A DNA stretch of 20,811 nucleotides from a virus: positions 1-20,811 of the IMG/VR virus record IMGVR_UViG_3300018062_000003; one strand, written 5' to 3'. Below the pieces are notes generated by a model, which did no database searches, had not been told where the DNA came from, and saw only the letters and a list, made by a program, of their open reading frames with translations. Position 1 is the first letter of the stretch, and every line of letters begins with the position of its first letter. Both the position numbers and the translations under genes were made by a program. Positions 1 through 7,540 of this stretch are shown here, piece by piece.

Positions 1-644
1 CCATAGAGCCCTGCGCCAATGCCGCCCGCCACGGTGCCGGTGATCAGGCGTGCCGGCAGTGTGCCTGCGCTCGTGGCTCCAAATCCCGGCGTCAAGGCAC
101 CGCCGACGAATTGTCCGGCCAGGAAAGCGCCAGGATGCTGTTCCTGCGCCAGCCGCTGATCGTCGAGGACTGATTGGCGACCGCGCTCGAAAGCGGCGCG
201 CGCTTCGGGATCGGGATGATCTCCGAACAGTCGAGCCAAGCCTTCGCCGATCGATTGTAGCCCCGGCGCTTCCTGCGGCATGGCCCGGAGTGCTGTTTCT
301 TCCTCAAGCTGTTGCGGGCTCTTGCCAGCGTTCCCGGCTTCATTCAGGCCCGCAAGGGTCGGCGTCAGTCCGAAAGTCGCGGCATCGATAGCACCGCGCC
401 CTGCCGCTTCGGCTGTGCCGATATCGCGCGTCGGCGCTTTTGGTGCCGGCGGCTGATAATCCGGCAGCGCGTCCCAGGCATTCTTATAAGCCGACTGCGG
501 CCGCACCGTGATGGTCAAGTGCCCGCTGGGATCAACCGTTACATCCGGCGATGAAGGTGCGCCTACGCTACTATCCGGGGACGATACGGGCGCCGGTGGC
601 GCATAGTCGGGAAGGCTGTCCCATGCGTTCACGGCTTGCGGCAT
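1..644 (-). CDS. internal virion / DNA ejection protein, N-terminal part (runs off left edge)
   Basis: The frame is open from an ATG at 644 to the window edge, giving about 214 residues of a longer protein. The start is supported by a strong Shine-Dalgarno, GAGGAAGG, seven bases upstream. The N-terminus carries a 14-residue motif twice: NAWDSLPDYAPPAP at residues 6-19 and NAWDALPDYQPPAP at 55-68. A helical Ala/Glu-rich region follows, then a glycine-rich stretch (about 175-214) after HPGAFLAGQ. Gene order (last in the tail/ejection block, 12 nt after the preceding gene) and the composition fit the large internal proteins that podoviruses eject with their DNA. No enzymatic domain is visible in this part; a transglycosylase or other domain could lie beyond the edge. 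The ejection role is inferred from position and composition. Confidence 0.75.
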   Translation of the reverse strand, partial: MPQAVNAWDSLPDYAPPAPVSSPDSSVGAPSSPDVTVDPSGHLTITVRPQSAYKNAWDALPDYQPPAPKAPTRDIGTAEAAGRGAIDAATFGLTPTLAGLNEAGNAGKSPQQLEEETALRAMPQEAPGLQSIGEGLARLFGDHPDPEARAAFERGRQSVLDDQRLAQEQHPGAFLAGQFVGGALTPGFGATSAGTLPARLITGTVAGGIGAGLY

Positions 645-656
645 GACAGACCTTCC

Positions 657-2399
657 TCATTGAACAGGAACGGCGGGAGGTGTGTTCGGTATCATCTTGT
701 AGCGGCCGTCCGGTGCACGCATGGCATCTCCGGGTTTCAGTCCCATGGCTTTCGTCCACGCCATGATCTTTTCGGGGCTATTGAGGGCCGGCGGAATGGA
801 TGGCGCACCCAACAATTCCGGGTGGCTCATTTCATCTTTGGTGAATAGCGGATTGGCCTTCATCCAATTCGCGAGCTGCCTATCAAACTTCGGATCGAGA
901 TGGCCGTGCGTGGTAATGTAGTCGCGCGCCATTTCGGCCACCCGCGACGAGAGATTACCCATGCGCGAGGAGACTTCGACGAGGAAACGATTGCCACCAA
1001 GCGTATTGGCAAGCGCCGGCGCAGCCTTCTCCACCAAAGCGATCTGTTGCGCGAAGATGCGGTTCGATGCGCCGCCGGCCTCTATGAGCTGATCGCGTTG
1101 CGTGTTGATCTGACCGAGCACGCTGGAGGCGGTCACCTTCTGCAACGCTTCCTGCAACATGGCAGCGCGCTGGTCACCGAACATCGCACGAATGCGATTG
1201 AAGTTTAGCGCCAAGTTCGCGCCGGTGCCGGTATACATGCTCGGATCGTTGAGCACCGAGCGCGAGATATCGAGATAAGGCCTCAGATCGCGCTCGTACT
1301 GCGTCGCCGCTGCCTGAATTCCGTTATAGGTCTTTTGCGATTGCGTGACTTCGTTCTTGAGTTCTTCGCCGCGCTGCGTTGCGCCACTCGCGAGGTTTTT
1401 CTGCTCCGGCGTCGGCGACAGCACTTGCTGGTATTCATCGAATAGCTGCTTGCGGCGCGCGTCGTAACTGTCCGCCTGTTTTTCGTATTGTTGCGCCATG
1501 GACGGATTGAAACCGGCGATGGACGCGGCCGCGGCGCGCGCATTGGTCGATGCCTGCGACAACCGCTGCATCATACCAGGATACTGCGCATAAGGAATGC
1601 CAGCAGCGCCGGTACCTGTCGGCGCGCCTTGCGGCTGCGCAACGGGGCCTTGCGGTACGATCCCCGCTGATGGAGAAGCCGTCTCGGTTCCGCCAGGACC
1701 GGCCGGTGCCGGTGCGCCCGAATTGCCGGTGGCGGGCAACGTCTTGACACCCCCGCCGCTGTCGTCTGCGGGAGACGCCTGCGCAGTGCGCGCCATAAAC
1801 CGTCGCGCCTGCGTCACCTGTTGCGGCGTCAACGGATCATCAGCGCGTACGCCCAATGCTGCGGCATAGCGCGGGATCATAGCCGAAACGTCGCGGCCGC
1901 CGAAGGTCTCGGTCGCCACGCTGCGCAGCGTATCCGCACCATTGTTGTCAGTGCCAGCGGATGATAGGACCGGCTGTTGCGGCGCTGCGCCCGGCCCGCG
2001 AATATTGGATGGCCCCGACGCGCCAGGTACCGCTGTCGCGCTGCCCGAAGGCGCATTTCCCGACGGCGCTCCGCTGATGCCTTGATCGATCGCCTCGATA
2101 TTGCGACCGGCCTGCGTACCGGCGTCGCGCGCCATTAGGAATTTGAGCAAGTCTTGCGCATAAGGCGCGCCGCCCAAACGAACCAGCGTATCGGTCGTGG
2201 CATTCACATCGACACTGCCGTCCTGATTGCGCGGCAGGCCGTTCGGAAACGCATTCTGCAATGCCAGCGTGCGCTGACTTTGCTGTCCCTCAAAATATGT
2301 CTTCGGCATGTTCGCCAGCGGCGCGAAGTTCAAGAGCGGCGCGGCAAAGGAAGCCGGGGCTGGCGCATTGCCGACCATGAAGGACGAAGCGGAATCCAT
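657..2399 (-). CDS. large internal virion protein, probable DNA ejection protein (580 aa)
   Basis: The ATG at 2399 follows the previous stop after a single base (TGA-A-ATG), so translation is probably coupled. The protein has three parts: an N-terminal segment (about 15-90) with the motif APLLNF and a short conserved-looking helical region; a long Pro/Gly/Ala/Ser-rich linker (about 105-270); and a predicted helical C-terminal half rich in Gln, Ala and charged residues (about 275-580). There is no signal peptide and no catalytic motif I recognise. The position between small tail genes and another large Ala/Gly-rich protein matches the ejection-protein cluster of P22-like phages. I infer an internal virion protein from position and composition, not from a diagnostic motif. 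Confidence 0.75.
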   Translation of the reverse strand: MDSASSFMVGNAPAPASFAAPLLNFAPLANMPKTYFEGQQSQRTLALQNAFPNGLPRNQDGSVDVNATTDTLVRLGGAPYAQDLLKFLMARDAGTQAGRNIEAIDQGISGAPSGNAPSGSATAVPGASGPSNIRGPGAAPQQPVLSSAGTDNNGADTLRSVATETFGGRDVSAMIPRYAAALGVRADDPLTPQQVTQARRFMARTAQASPADDSGGGVKTLPATGNSGAPAPAGPGGTETASPSAGIVPQGPVAQPQGAPTGTGAAGIPYAQYPGMMQRLSQASTNARAAAASIAGFNPSMAQQYEKQADSYDARRKQLFDEYQQVLSPTPEQKNLASGATQRGEELKNEVTQSQKTYNGIQAAATQYERDLRPYLDISRSVLNDPSMYTGTGANLALNFNRIRAMFGDQRAAMLQEALQKVTASSVLGQINTQRDQLIEAGGASNRIFAQQIALVEKAAPALANTLGGNRFLVEVSSRMGNLSSRVAEMARDYITTHGHLDPKFDRQLANWMKANPLFTKDEMSHPELLGAPSIPPALNSPEKIMAWTKAMGLKPGDAMRAPDGRYKMIPNTPPAVPVQ

Positions 2400-2400
2400 T

Positions 2401-2706
2401 TCAATATAACCCGGAGGTCAGATTATTGGCGCCGGCGAGAGTGCCAGACGTGAGATCGAGCGGTCCGGGCGTGGTCTGATAGTTTGATGGAGAGGACGCT
2501 GGCCCGGATGTGCCAGATAGCCAACGGCGTAGGCCTTGGCCGAAATTGAAGACGGCATTTGGTTGCTGCTGTTGCAGCGGAATGTTGTTATTCGGTGCGG
2601 GTGCAGGCTGCGTGGGCTTCTTTTGGTTGCCCGATAGAACAGAAAAATCCAAAAGTGGAGCGCCGTAACTTGGTGTGCCGACAACAACGAACGGATTATC
2701 CGCCAT
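2401..2706 (-). CDS. small Pro/Asn/Gln-rich protein of the ejection block (101 aa)
   Basis: An ORF of 101 residues that overlaps the preceding gene by 11 nt and ends one base before the next ATG, as expected inside a compact phage operon. The sequence is low in complexity: a Pro/Gln/Asn-rich middle (about 30-50) and a Ser/Thr/Gly-rich tail. Residues 13-24 contain GAPLLDFSV, which resembles AAPLLNFAPL at the start of the downstream 580-aa protein. This suggests a shared targeting or interaction segment or an old partial duplication. Function unknown; probably a minor virion component given its neighbours. Confidence 0.65.
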   Translation of the reverse strand: MADNPFVVVGTPSYGAPLLDFSVLSGNQKKPTQPAPAPNNNIPLQQQQPNAVFNFGQGLRRWLSGTSGPASSPSNYQTTPGPLDLTSGTLAGANNLTSGLY

Positions 2707-2992
2707 TGGCGCTTCCGGATTTCGCGGGCGACTTCCGCATCGTCAATGCTTTGTCGATCGCGTCGGCAAGCGACGCCATCGCATCGTCGCTGCCGCGCAA
2801 ATGCGCGGTGATGACGTTGCGCGAGATGACTTGTTCCTTATCGCCACTGATAGCGGGTACGCGGCAATTGGCGGCCAGTTCGATCTGCACGACGCCGCCG
2901 ATCAGGCCGAAGGTCACGACGCCATCGAAATAGACGAAGGGTGCCTGATCGGAGCCCTGAACGCTTACGGCCGTTTTGGTTTTCTCGTTCAT
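2696..2992 (-). CDS. uncharacterised protein of the ejection block (98 aa)
   Basis: The start codon overlaps the stop of the peptidase-S74 gene by ATGA (2989-2992), a typical coupled start. The protein has an N-terminal beta-like segment (about 18-45, containing YFDGVVTFG and GVVQIELAA) and a C-terminal helix ending in a basic tail. The pattern resembles small proteins found in tail regions of alphaproteobacterial prophages, but I cannot name the family. It has no signal peptide and no membrane segment. A soluble virion-assembly or structural accessory is the best guess from context. Confidence 0.7.
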   Translation of the reverse strand: MNEKTKTAVSVQGSDQAPFVYFDGVVTFGLIGGVVQIELAANCRVPAISGDKEQVISRNVITAHLRGSDDAMASLADAIDKALTMRKSPAKSGSANGG

Positions 2993-3921
2993 GCGGCGAA
3001 TCTCTCCAATCCTTCGGCATATCCATTACGCCGCGATGGAACTGACGAGGGAGAAAACTTGCGCAGCGCGGCGGCGCGGTCCGTCGCCTTACGGTAGTCG
3101 ACGGTTTTGAGCGTGCCATTCTGATGCACCGCTTCGGGCGTCCGCTTTTCGACTTCTTGGGCAAGTAGCCCGATTTGATGGCGCGGGTCGCCTTTGTAGC
3201 GATAACGATAGACGGCTTGGCCGTCATGCAATTCGCCAATTTTCTTGATGTCTTCTTTGGCGCGACGGTCGGAAACGAAACCGAGGAGCCCACTGCCAAG
3301 GTTCATGCCGGCGTTCCAGATATTCGCCGAAGCGTTCAGTGCGGCAAGATCGGCATTGGCGTTGGCGTTGCCGATGGAGGTCTGCGCACCATAGGCGGCA
3401 TTCCCCTGCCCCATAAAGCTATTGTTCAGCGCCGTGCCGAGCCCACTGTAGAGGTTTCCGACGCCACCTGCGGAATTCGTCGAATAGCCGAGATAAGGCT
3501 GCAATTGGCTGACGTAATTGTTGTACGTCGTTCCGGCAAGACCTTGGTTGAACTGCGAAAGAGCGAGTGCCTGATTGCCAGAATTCAGCGTGCCATTGGC
3601 TGCCGCCGCCGCGTTGATCGCGTTGTTGCCCTGCTGTTGTTGGAATTGATAGCCCGGCGTGTTTTGCAGCGTCTGCAGCGCCGTCTGCGAGCCATTTGGG
3701 CCATTTAGGCCGAGCACGTTGCCAAGCTGCGTCGTGCCGGCTTGCGATCCGGAGTAGTTTTGCAGAAACGGCGCCAGGCCGGCCGTAAAATTGGTCGTGA
3801 GCGCATTTTGGCCTTGGCCGTAGAGCTGCGAAAGCTGGCCATAGCCGGCATTAATGCCCGCGATCTGCGCATTCGCGGCGTTCTGTTGCGCGTTGGTATC
3901 GAAAATATCGAACAGACTCAT
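2989..3921 (-). CDS. virion protein with C-terminal peptidase S74 (intramolecular chaperone) domain (310 aa)
   Basis: Residues 1-210 are rich in Ala, Asn, Gln, Gly and Leu and look like a helical internal virion protein. From residue 217 the sequence SDRRAKEDIKKI begins a peptidase S74 domain, and GLLAQEVEK followed by VDYRKA near 251-278 are its usual further motifs. In this family the Ser-Asp pair (here S217, D218) performs self-cleavage just before the Ser, releasing the chaperone after the upstream part has folded and trimerised. Both residues are present, so processing is expected. The chaperone part is only about 94 residues, shorter than in typical tailspikes, and its end lacks the usual long coiled coil. 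The start overlaps the previous stop by ATGA. The neighbours are tail and ejection genes. Confidence 0.85.
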   Translation of the reverse strand: MSLFDIFDTNAQQNAANAQIAGINAGYGQLSQLYGQGQNALTTNFTAGLAPFLQNYSGSQAGTTQLGNVLGLNGPNGSQTALQTLQNTPGYQFQQQQGNNAINAAAAANGTLNSGNQALALSQFNQGLAGTTYNNYVSQLQPYLGYSTNSAGGVGNLYSGLGTALNNSFMGQGNAAYGAQTSIGNANANADLAALNASANIWNAGMNLGSGLLGFVSDRRAKEDIKKIGELHDGQAVYRYRYKGDPRHQIGLLAQEVEKRTPEAVHQNGTLKTVDYRKATDRAAALRKFSPSSVPSRRNGYAEGLERFAA

Positions 3922-4154
3922 GAGACGCGCACCATCACCTGTGAACCGTTTCTGTAGAGTTGCCCGATATTGACGCCTGCGGTCGCAGCCGCCGCGTCAT
4001 TGGCGGCGTTCGTCAGTGTGCTGACGTTGCCGCCCGCGAGCGCGGCCACGAGCGCATCAAATTTGGCCAAATAAAGCGCGAGCGCTTGCTGTCCTTCGTT
4101 GGTAAGCCATACAAGGCTCGGCTGCGGGAGCGGCCCTTTGTTCGGCAAGCTCAT
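3918..4154 (-). CDS. small tail-region protein (78 aa)
   Basis: Coupled by ATGA overlaps to both the gp10-like gene upstream (4151-4154) and the S74 gene downstream (3918-3921). The sequence begins with MSLPNKGPLPQPSLVWLT, continues with a helical Ala/Leu-rich segment, and ends with LYRNGSQVMVRVS. I recall proteins of this shape next to tail hub or tail fibre genes of many phages, often uncharacterised. The basic hydrophobic C-terminus could be a beta strand that packs against a partner. A minor tail component is the likely role; the evidence is position and general resemblance only. Confidence 0.7.
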   Translation of the reverse strand: MSLPNKGPLPQPSLVWLTNEGQQALALYLAKFDALVAALAGGNVSTLTNAANDAAAATAGVNIGQLYRNGSQVMVRVS

Positions 4155-6244
4155 GCGCCGACCTCGCGCGGATTACTTGATTGCGTACCGCCCAAAAGGC
4201 CGACATAGACCGGATCAGTCACGTCAAGCCGCCAACGATCCCCCATCGGACCGGACAGTCCCATGTGCTTGACGGAAGCGCGCATGCGCCTTCCCTTCCC
4301 TTGCAAGCCAAGCGCGCGAACGAGCGGCATGCCCCAGCTCACGCCCCCATTTTTGCTGGAAGAAATCGCGACTTGCGGATTGATTGCATTCGGCGGCGAC
4401 GTGACATCGATCGCAGTGCCGCCGCTCACATAGGCGTTCTTGAACTGCGTGCCCTGCAGCTCGATATGAGTGGCGTCAATGACGGTAATCGGGAACGTGC
4501 CGTTGGCTTCCGTCGTACCGGTGACGCCGGCAACGATCGCGGTATCGTTGGTTTTGGCTTGGACCGTGGAGTTGACGGTGAGCCGCACCACACCGTTGTT
4601 GCCGGATGCGGCGCTCAAAACGATCATCTGAAAATTGCCGACTGCGATCCCGACGCCCATATCGAAATCGAAGTCTGCGCGCGCGATCTTGATGCGACCG
4701 GGGAAATTCTTCACCGGGCCGCTCTCGATTCTGAACAATTGCACCGTGCCGTTTTCGGTGTAGTTCTGATCATCGAGGAACAGAAGATTGCCGCTCTGTT
4801 CGTCCCCTACGAGCCATTTGTTGAAGGCCGGATGACCGCCGGTCGCGCGCCAGCGGCCGTAGATGCCCGCGCTGGAGAGTGAATAGCGTTCGTTCCATCG
4901 CTTGGACGAGAGATTGAACTCCCAACTCCACGCTGGAGACGACAGATGCCAGAATTTTTTGCCGGCGAAGGCATAACAGCCCGCTTCCAAAAGATTGCCG
5001 GCGCGCACTTGTGCTTCAATCGCGCGGTCAACATCGGGAGACGAGACTTTGATCGGCGCAAGCGATCCGGCTGTCATCCAATAGACGCCGTAGTCTTGCG
5101 CGACCCATAGAAGTTCGGAAAAGCCGGTTTCCCATCCGGCGATGGCGGCCGGTTGAATGAGACCCTTTTCCAGGACGACGAGCCGTGCGTAAGGAAAGGC
5201 CGGTGCCGGATTAGCCGCGTCCTGCCATACCTCGCAAGAGCCGGTCGTGAACAACAACAAAAGGCCGGAGAACGGAATGCCACGCAGCAACGTAACATCG
5301 CTTTTGGCTTGGCACGTGATGAAAGTGAGCGTGTTCTGTGTCAACAGATTAAGCGATGACGCATAACATTGGCCCGAGGCGATAGTGAAGAAGAAATAGC
5401 CATCCTGAAAGCACACGGAGTTCGGTTGCGGCAGATTGCCGCCGCCGTTGTAGGCCGTCGGAGTGCCATTCCAGACGCCGACGACGCCGGTGCCACCGCT
5501 CAATTGCCCCGTGGAAGGATTGAACGTTACCGTTTCATTGCCGGTGCCCCCCACCGCTTCTTGCAACGTCGTAGAATTGCCGATGACGCCTTGATGACTG
5601 ATTGTGATCACGGCACTTGCGACAGCGGCCGAAATGTTCGCGGCCGAGAGTGTAGCATTACCATTGATGAGTACGGCCAGCCCAGCGGCGACTGTTGCCG
5701 CGGAGGCGCCGGCACCTAACGTGTATTCCACCGTCACCGGCAATCCGGTGACATTGACATTGGTGAAGGTCAGCGAAACCGTGTCACCTGAATTGAATGT
5801 TGTGCCGCCGATCGTGACAGTAGCTGTCGCCGGCTCGACCGTGATCGCCTGCAACACGAAGGCACCGTTATCGACATCGACAGCCACGACGTTCGGCGTT
5901 GGCGCTGCTTGGTCGCGGGCGATCGATATTTTCTTGGTACCGGCAAGATTGCCGAGGCTCGTCACACTGCCATTGATGTCGATTGTCGAGGCGTTGTTCT
6001 GCCATGCCTCGAAAGACAGATTGTTGACGATCAAGCCGCCGCGATAACCGCTTTGTTGAGTAGCGGCATGCTGCGACAGGCCGGGCGAGCGCCGCCAAAC
6101 CTGCAATGCCGGCCCCGTGGGCTTTTGCAGCTCACCCAATGGTTCGGCGTAGCAGTTTATCAGTCGGCCGGCGCTTTCTTGCGGATTGGCGCCGGGGAAG
6201 GACGACAGCGGAAAAGGAATTGGCGCGGGTGGCAGCATGGCCAT
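4151..6244 (-). CDS. P22 gp10-like tail hub / packaged-DNA stabilisation protein with two inserted beta domains (697 aa)
   Basis: In P22, gp10 is the hub factor that follows gp4 onto the portal and seals packaged DNA. Here the N-terminal part (NCYAEP near 30-35, RRSPGL near 51-56, YRGG near 67-70) and the long beta-propeller-like body (about 255-535, then 620-690) fit that family, and the gene follows a gp4-like gene as expected. At 697 residues it is much longer than P22 gp10 (about 470). The extra length is largely explained by two compact beta segments. Residues about 135-255 resemble repeat domains of phage tail proteins. Residues about 540-613 (VAGVTGTTEANGTF ... IELQG) resemble small FCCH-like beta domains of tail proteins. 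The start is not decided by a good ribosome site: an ATG two codons downstream is also possible. Confidence 0.82.
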   Translation of the reverse strand: MAMLPPAPIPFPLSSFPGANPQESAGRLINCYAEPLGELQKPTGPALQVWRRSPGLSQHAATQQSGYRGGLIVNNLSFEAWQNNASTIDINGSVTSLGNLAGTKKISIARDQAAPTPNVVAVDVDNGAFVLQAITVEPATATVTIGGTTFNSGDTVSLTFTNVNVTGLPVTVEYTLGAGASAATVAAGLAVLINGNATLSAANISAAVASAVITISHQGVIGNSTTLQEAVGGTGNETVTFNPSTGQLSGGTGVVGVWNGTPTAYNGGGNLPQPNSVCFQDGYFFFTIASGQCYASSLNLLTQNTLTFITCQAKSDVTLLRGIPFSGLLLLFTTGSCEVWQDAANPAPAFPYARLVVLEKGLIQPAAIAGWETGFSELLWVAQDYGVYWMTAGSLAPIKVSSPDVDRAIEAQVRAGNLLEAGCYAFAGKKFWHLSSPAWSWEFNLSSKRWNERYSLSSAGIYGRWRATGGHPAFNKWLVGDEQSGNLLFLDDQNYTENGTVQLFRIESGPVKNFPGRIKIARADFDFDMGVGIAVGNFQMIVLSAASGNNGVVRLTVNSTVQAKTNDTAIVAGVTGTTEANGTFPITVIDATHIELQGTQFKNAYVSGGTAIDVTSPPNAINPQVAISSSKNGGVSWGMPLVRALGLQGKGRRMRASVKHMGLSGPMGDRWRLDVTDPVYVGLLGGTQSSNPREVGA

Positions 6245-6246
6245 TG

Positions 6247-6642
6247 TCAGAAATATTCCGTAACCGCGGGCTGTCCTGTTGGGCGCCCGCGCATCATCGC
6301 CCGCAATGACTTTGCGGCGGCACCGTAGCCGACATCGATGCCATTCACGCCGCCCAAGCCCTTATTGATGAGCCTGACATAATCGTCGGCCGTGACGCCG
6401 AATTTCGTGGCGCACTCCCCGGTAACGATATCGGCAAGATCGGAGAACCATGCACCGGGAATATTGTTCGGGTCCGCGACGTAGACGATTTCGAGCGCAG
6501 CGATCTTGCGGAAGATGCTGTCGAGCTTTTCGCTGACGTAGTTGAAATCTTCCGGGTCGATTGGTTGGCCGGCGTCGAGCACGCCCAGGTTGGCAAGCGC
6601 CTCCGTGACAAGATCAGTCGAGGTGCGGTAGGCGCCAGTCAT
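6247..6642 (-). CDS. P22 gp4-like tail accessory factor / head-completion adaptor (131 aa)
   Basis: A short, helical protein starting with TDLVTEALANLGVLDAGQ and continuing with FNYVSEKLDSIFRKIAALEI, a pattern of P22 gp4-type adaptors that bind the bottom of the portal ring after packaging. It lies directly before the gp10-like hub (2-nt gap), the same order as in P22. It is somewhat shorter than P22 gp4 (about 166 residues), and no muramidase-like active site is evident. A ribosome site TAAGGCG lies about seven bases before the ATG. The assignment rests on gene order plus the N-terminal pattern. Confidence 0.75.
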   Translation of the reverse strand: MTGAYRTSTDLVTEALANLGVLDAGQPIDPEDFNYVSEKLDSIFRKIAALEIVYVADPNNIPGAWFSDLADIVTGECATKFGVTADDYVRLINKGLGGVNGIDVGYGAAAKSLRAMMRGRPTGQPAVTEYF

Positions 6643-6668
6643 GACTTCGCCTTACGAGAGCGCGCCGG

Positions 6669-7226
6669 TTAAGCCGCAGCCGGCGTTACTTGCTCGCGGC
6701 GCGCTTCGAAGAATGGCCGCAGATAGGCGATATCGGTATCCTCGACGCCGCATTTTTCGCGCAAGGTTTCTTCGGCCTCCCAGCGCGCGTCCATCGCGGA
6801 AGCCGCCGTGGAGGCCGCAATCCAAGAAATCGCATAGCCGCGATATTCGTCCGGTGTGGTGGGAACGCGCGCCGCGCCCATCTTGTGCATGAACGGCGCC
6901 TCGCCGTTGACGGAGAACTTATGGTTCTGCCGCGCCAATTCGAGCATCGGAATGCGGCGCTCGACCGCGCGGGTGATGATCGAGCCGTCCGGCTGCTTGA
7001 TCTCTTCACGGATTGGTACAGCGACGGTGTGCTTGGCGCTCACTTTGACCGGTACATAAGCTTTGAACTCAAGGCCATTCCATTTAGTGCGCGCGGGATC
7101 GCCTTCGCCGGGATGATAGGTGATCTCGTCGACGGTCTCGGCAGCTTTTGCCTGCGTCTGTAGCTGCGCTGCCGTCGGCTTGTCGCCGGCACCCGTCTTG
7201 GCCGTCGGCTTATCGTTCTCTGCCAT
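6669..7226 (-). CDS. uncharacterised late-region protein (185 aa)
   Basis: I use the ATG at 7226 because AAGGA lies nine bases upstream. The longer frame starting at 7298 would run through the terminator hairpin at 7260-7289. Residues 1-40 are a Lys/Thr/Ala-rich, probably disordered segment. The rest mixes beta strands (about 50-90) with helices (about 105-180), including RGYAISWIAASTAASAMDARWEAEE. No signal peptide, membrane helix or catalytic motif is seen. It lies between the O-antigen-ligase cassette and the gp4-like adaptor, a place often taken by head-tail or decoration proteins. Function unknown. Confidence 0.75.
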   Translation of the reverse strand: MAENDKPTAKTGAGDKPTAAQLQTQAKAAETVDEITYHPGEGDPARTKWNGLEFKAYVPVKVSAKHTVAVPIREEIKQPDGSIITRAVERRIPMLELARQNHKFSVNGEAPFMHKMGAARVPTTPDEYRGYAISWIAASTAASAMDARWEAEETLREKCGVEDTDIAYLRPFFEARREQVTPAAA

Positions 7227-7248
7227 GGGATCGATCCTTATTGAGAAG

Positions 7249-7289
7249 GGAAGAAAAAAGCGCCAGTCACAGAGGAAGCGAACTGGCGC
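7249..7289 (-). terminator. intrinsic terminator after the O-antigen ligase-like gene
   Basis: Read on the minus strand, a perfect 8-bp stem (GCGCCAGT at 7289-7282 with ACTGGCGC at 7267-7260) encloses a 14-nt loop and is followed at once by TTTTTTCTTCCC. This is a textbook Rho-independent terminator. It lies 40 nt past the apparent end of the O-antigen-ligase reading frame and before the next gene, so it closes the cassette that contains that enzyme. Confidence 0.85.
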
Positions 7290-7329
7290 ACGGCGCAAGC
7301 GGCGCGTGTCGCCACGCCGGGCGCCGATC

Positions 7330-7540
7330 TCACAACGGGCGCAAGCGCCCTAAAAACCGCTGGGTTTGGCCGTCACGAAAGCGATGGTCAAAGGGGTAGA
7401 AGTCGGCGGCTTGCCCGAGCCGATCCATGGAATACAAAAACCGCTCGGCGTGACGCCAACCATCGGCATAAAGCCATTCGGCCGCGAGCAAACGCCCCGC
7501 CAAAATCAGGCAGGTTGCGAGCAACGTGGCCCGCGCACAA
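7330..7540 (-). other. displaced C-terminal coding continuation of the O-antigen ligase-like gene (+1 frame)
   Basis: In the +1 frame relative to 7388-8575, the minus strand from about 7540 encodes a hydrophobic helix (ATLLATCLILAGRLLAAEW), then an amphipathic segment and AADFYPFDHRFRDGQTQRF, ending at 7330. This reads as a last membrane helix plus a short C-terminal tail and has more G/C at third codon positions than the competing frame. The main frame over the same bases gives an Arg-rich, patternless tail. The simplest reading is a single extra base, or two lost bases, around 7525-7540. A sequencing error, a decayed gene or programmed frameshifting cannot be separated from sequence alone. 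Confidence 0.55.

Noticed and set aside
4181-4882. 233-codon plus-strand frame opposite the gp10-like gene
   Set aside because: No ribosome site, no domain, and fully covered by a well-supported gene on the other strand.
7337-7350. GGGCGC-AA-GCGCCC palindrome as a terminator
   Set aside because: Neither side has a following U-run and the 2-nt loop is too tight; the true terminator is at 7249-7289.
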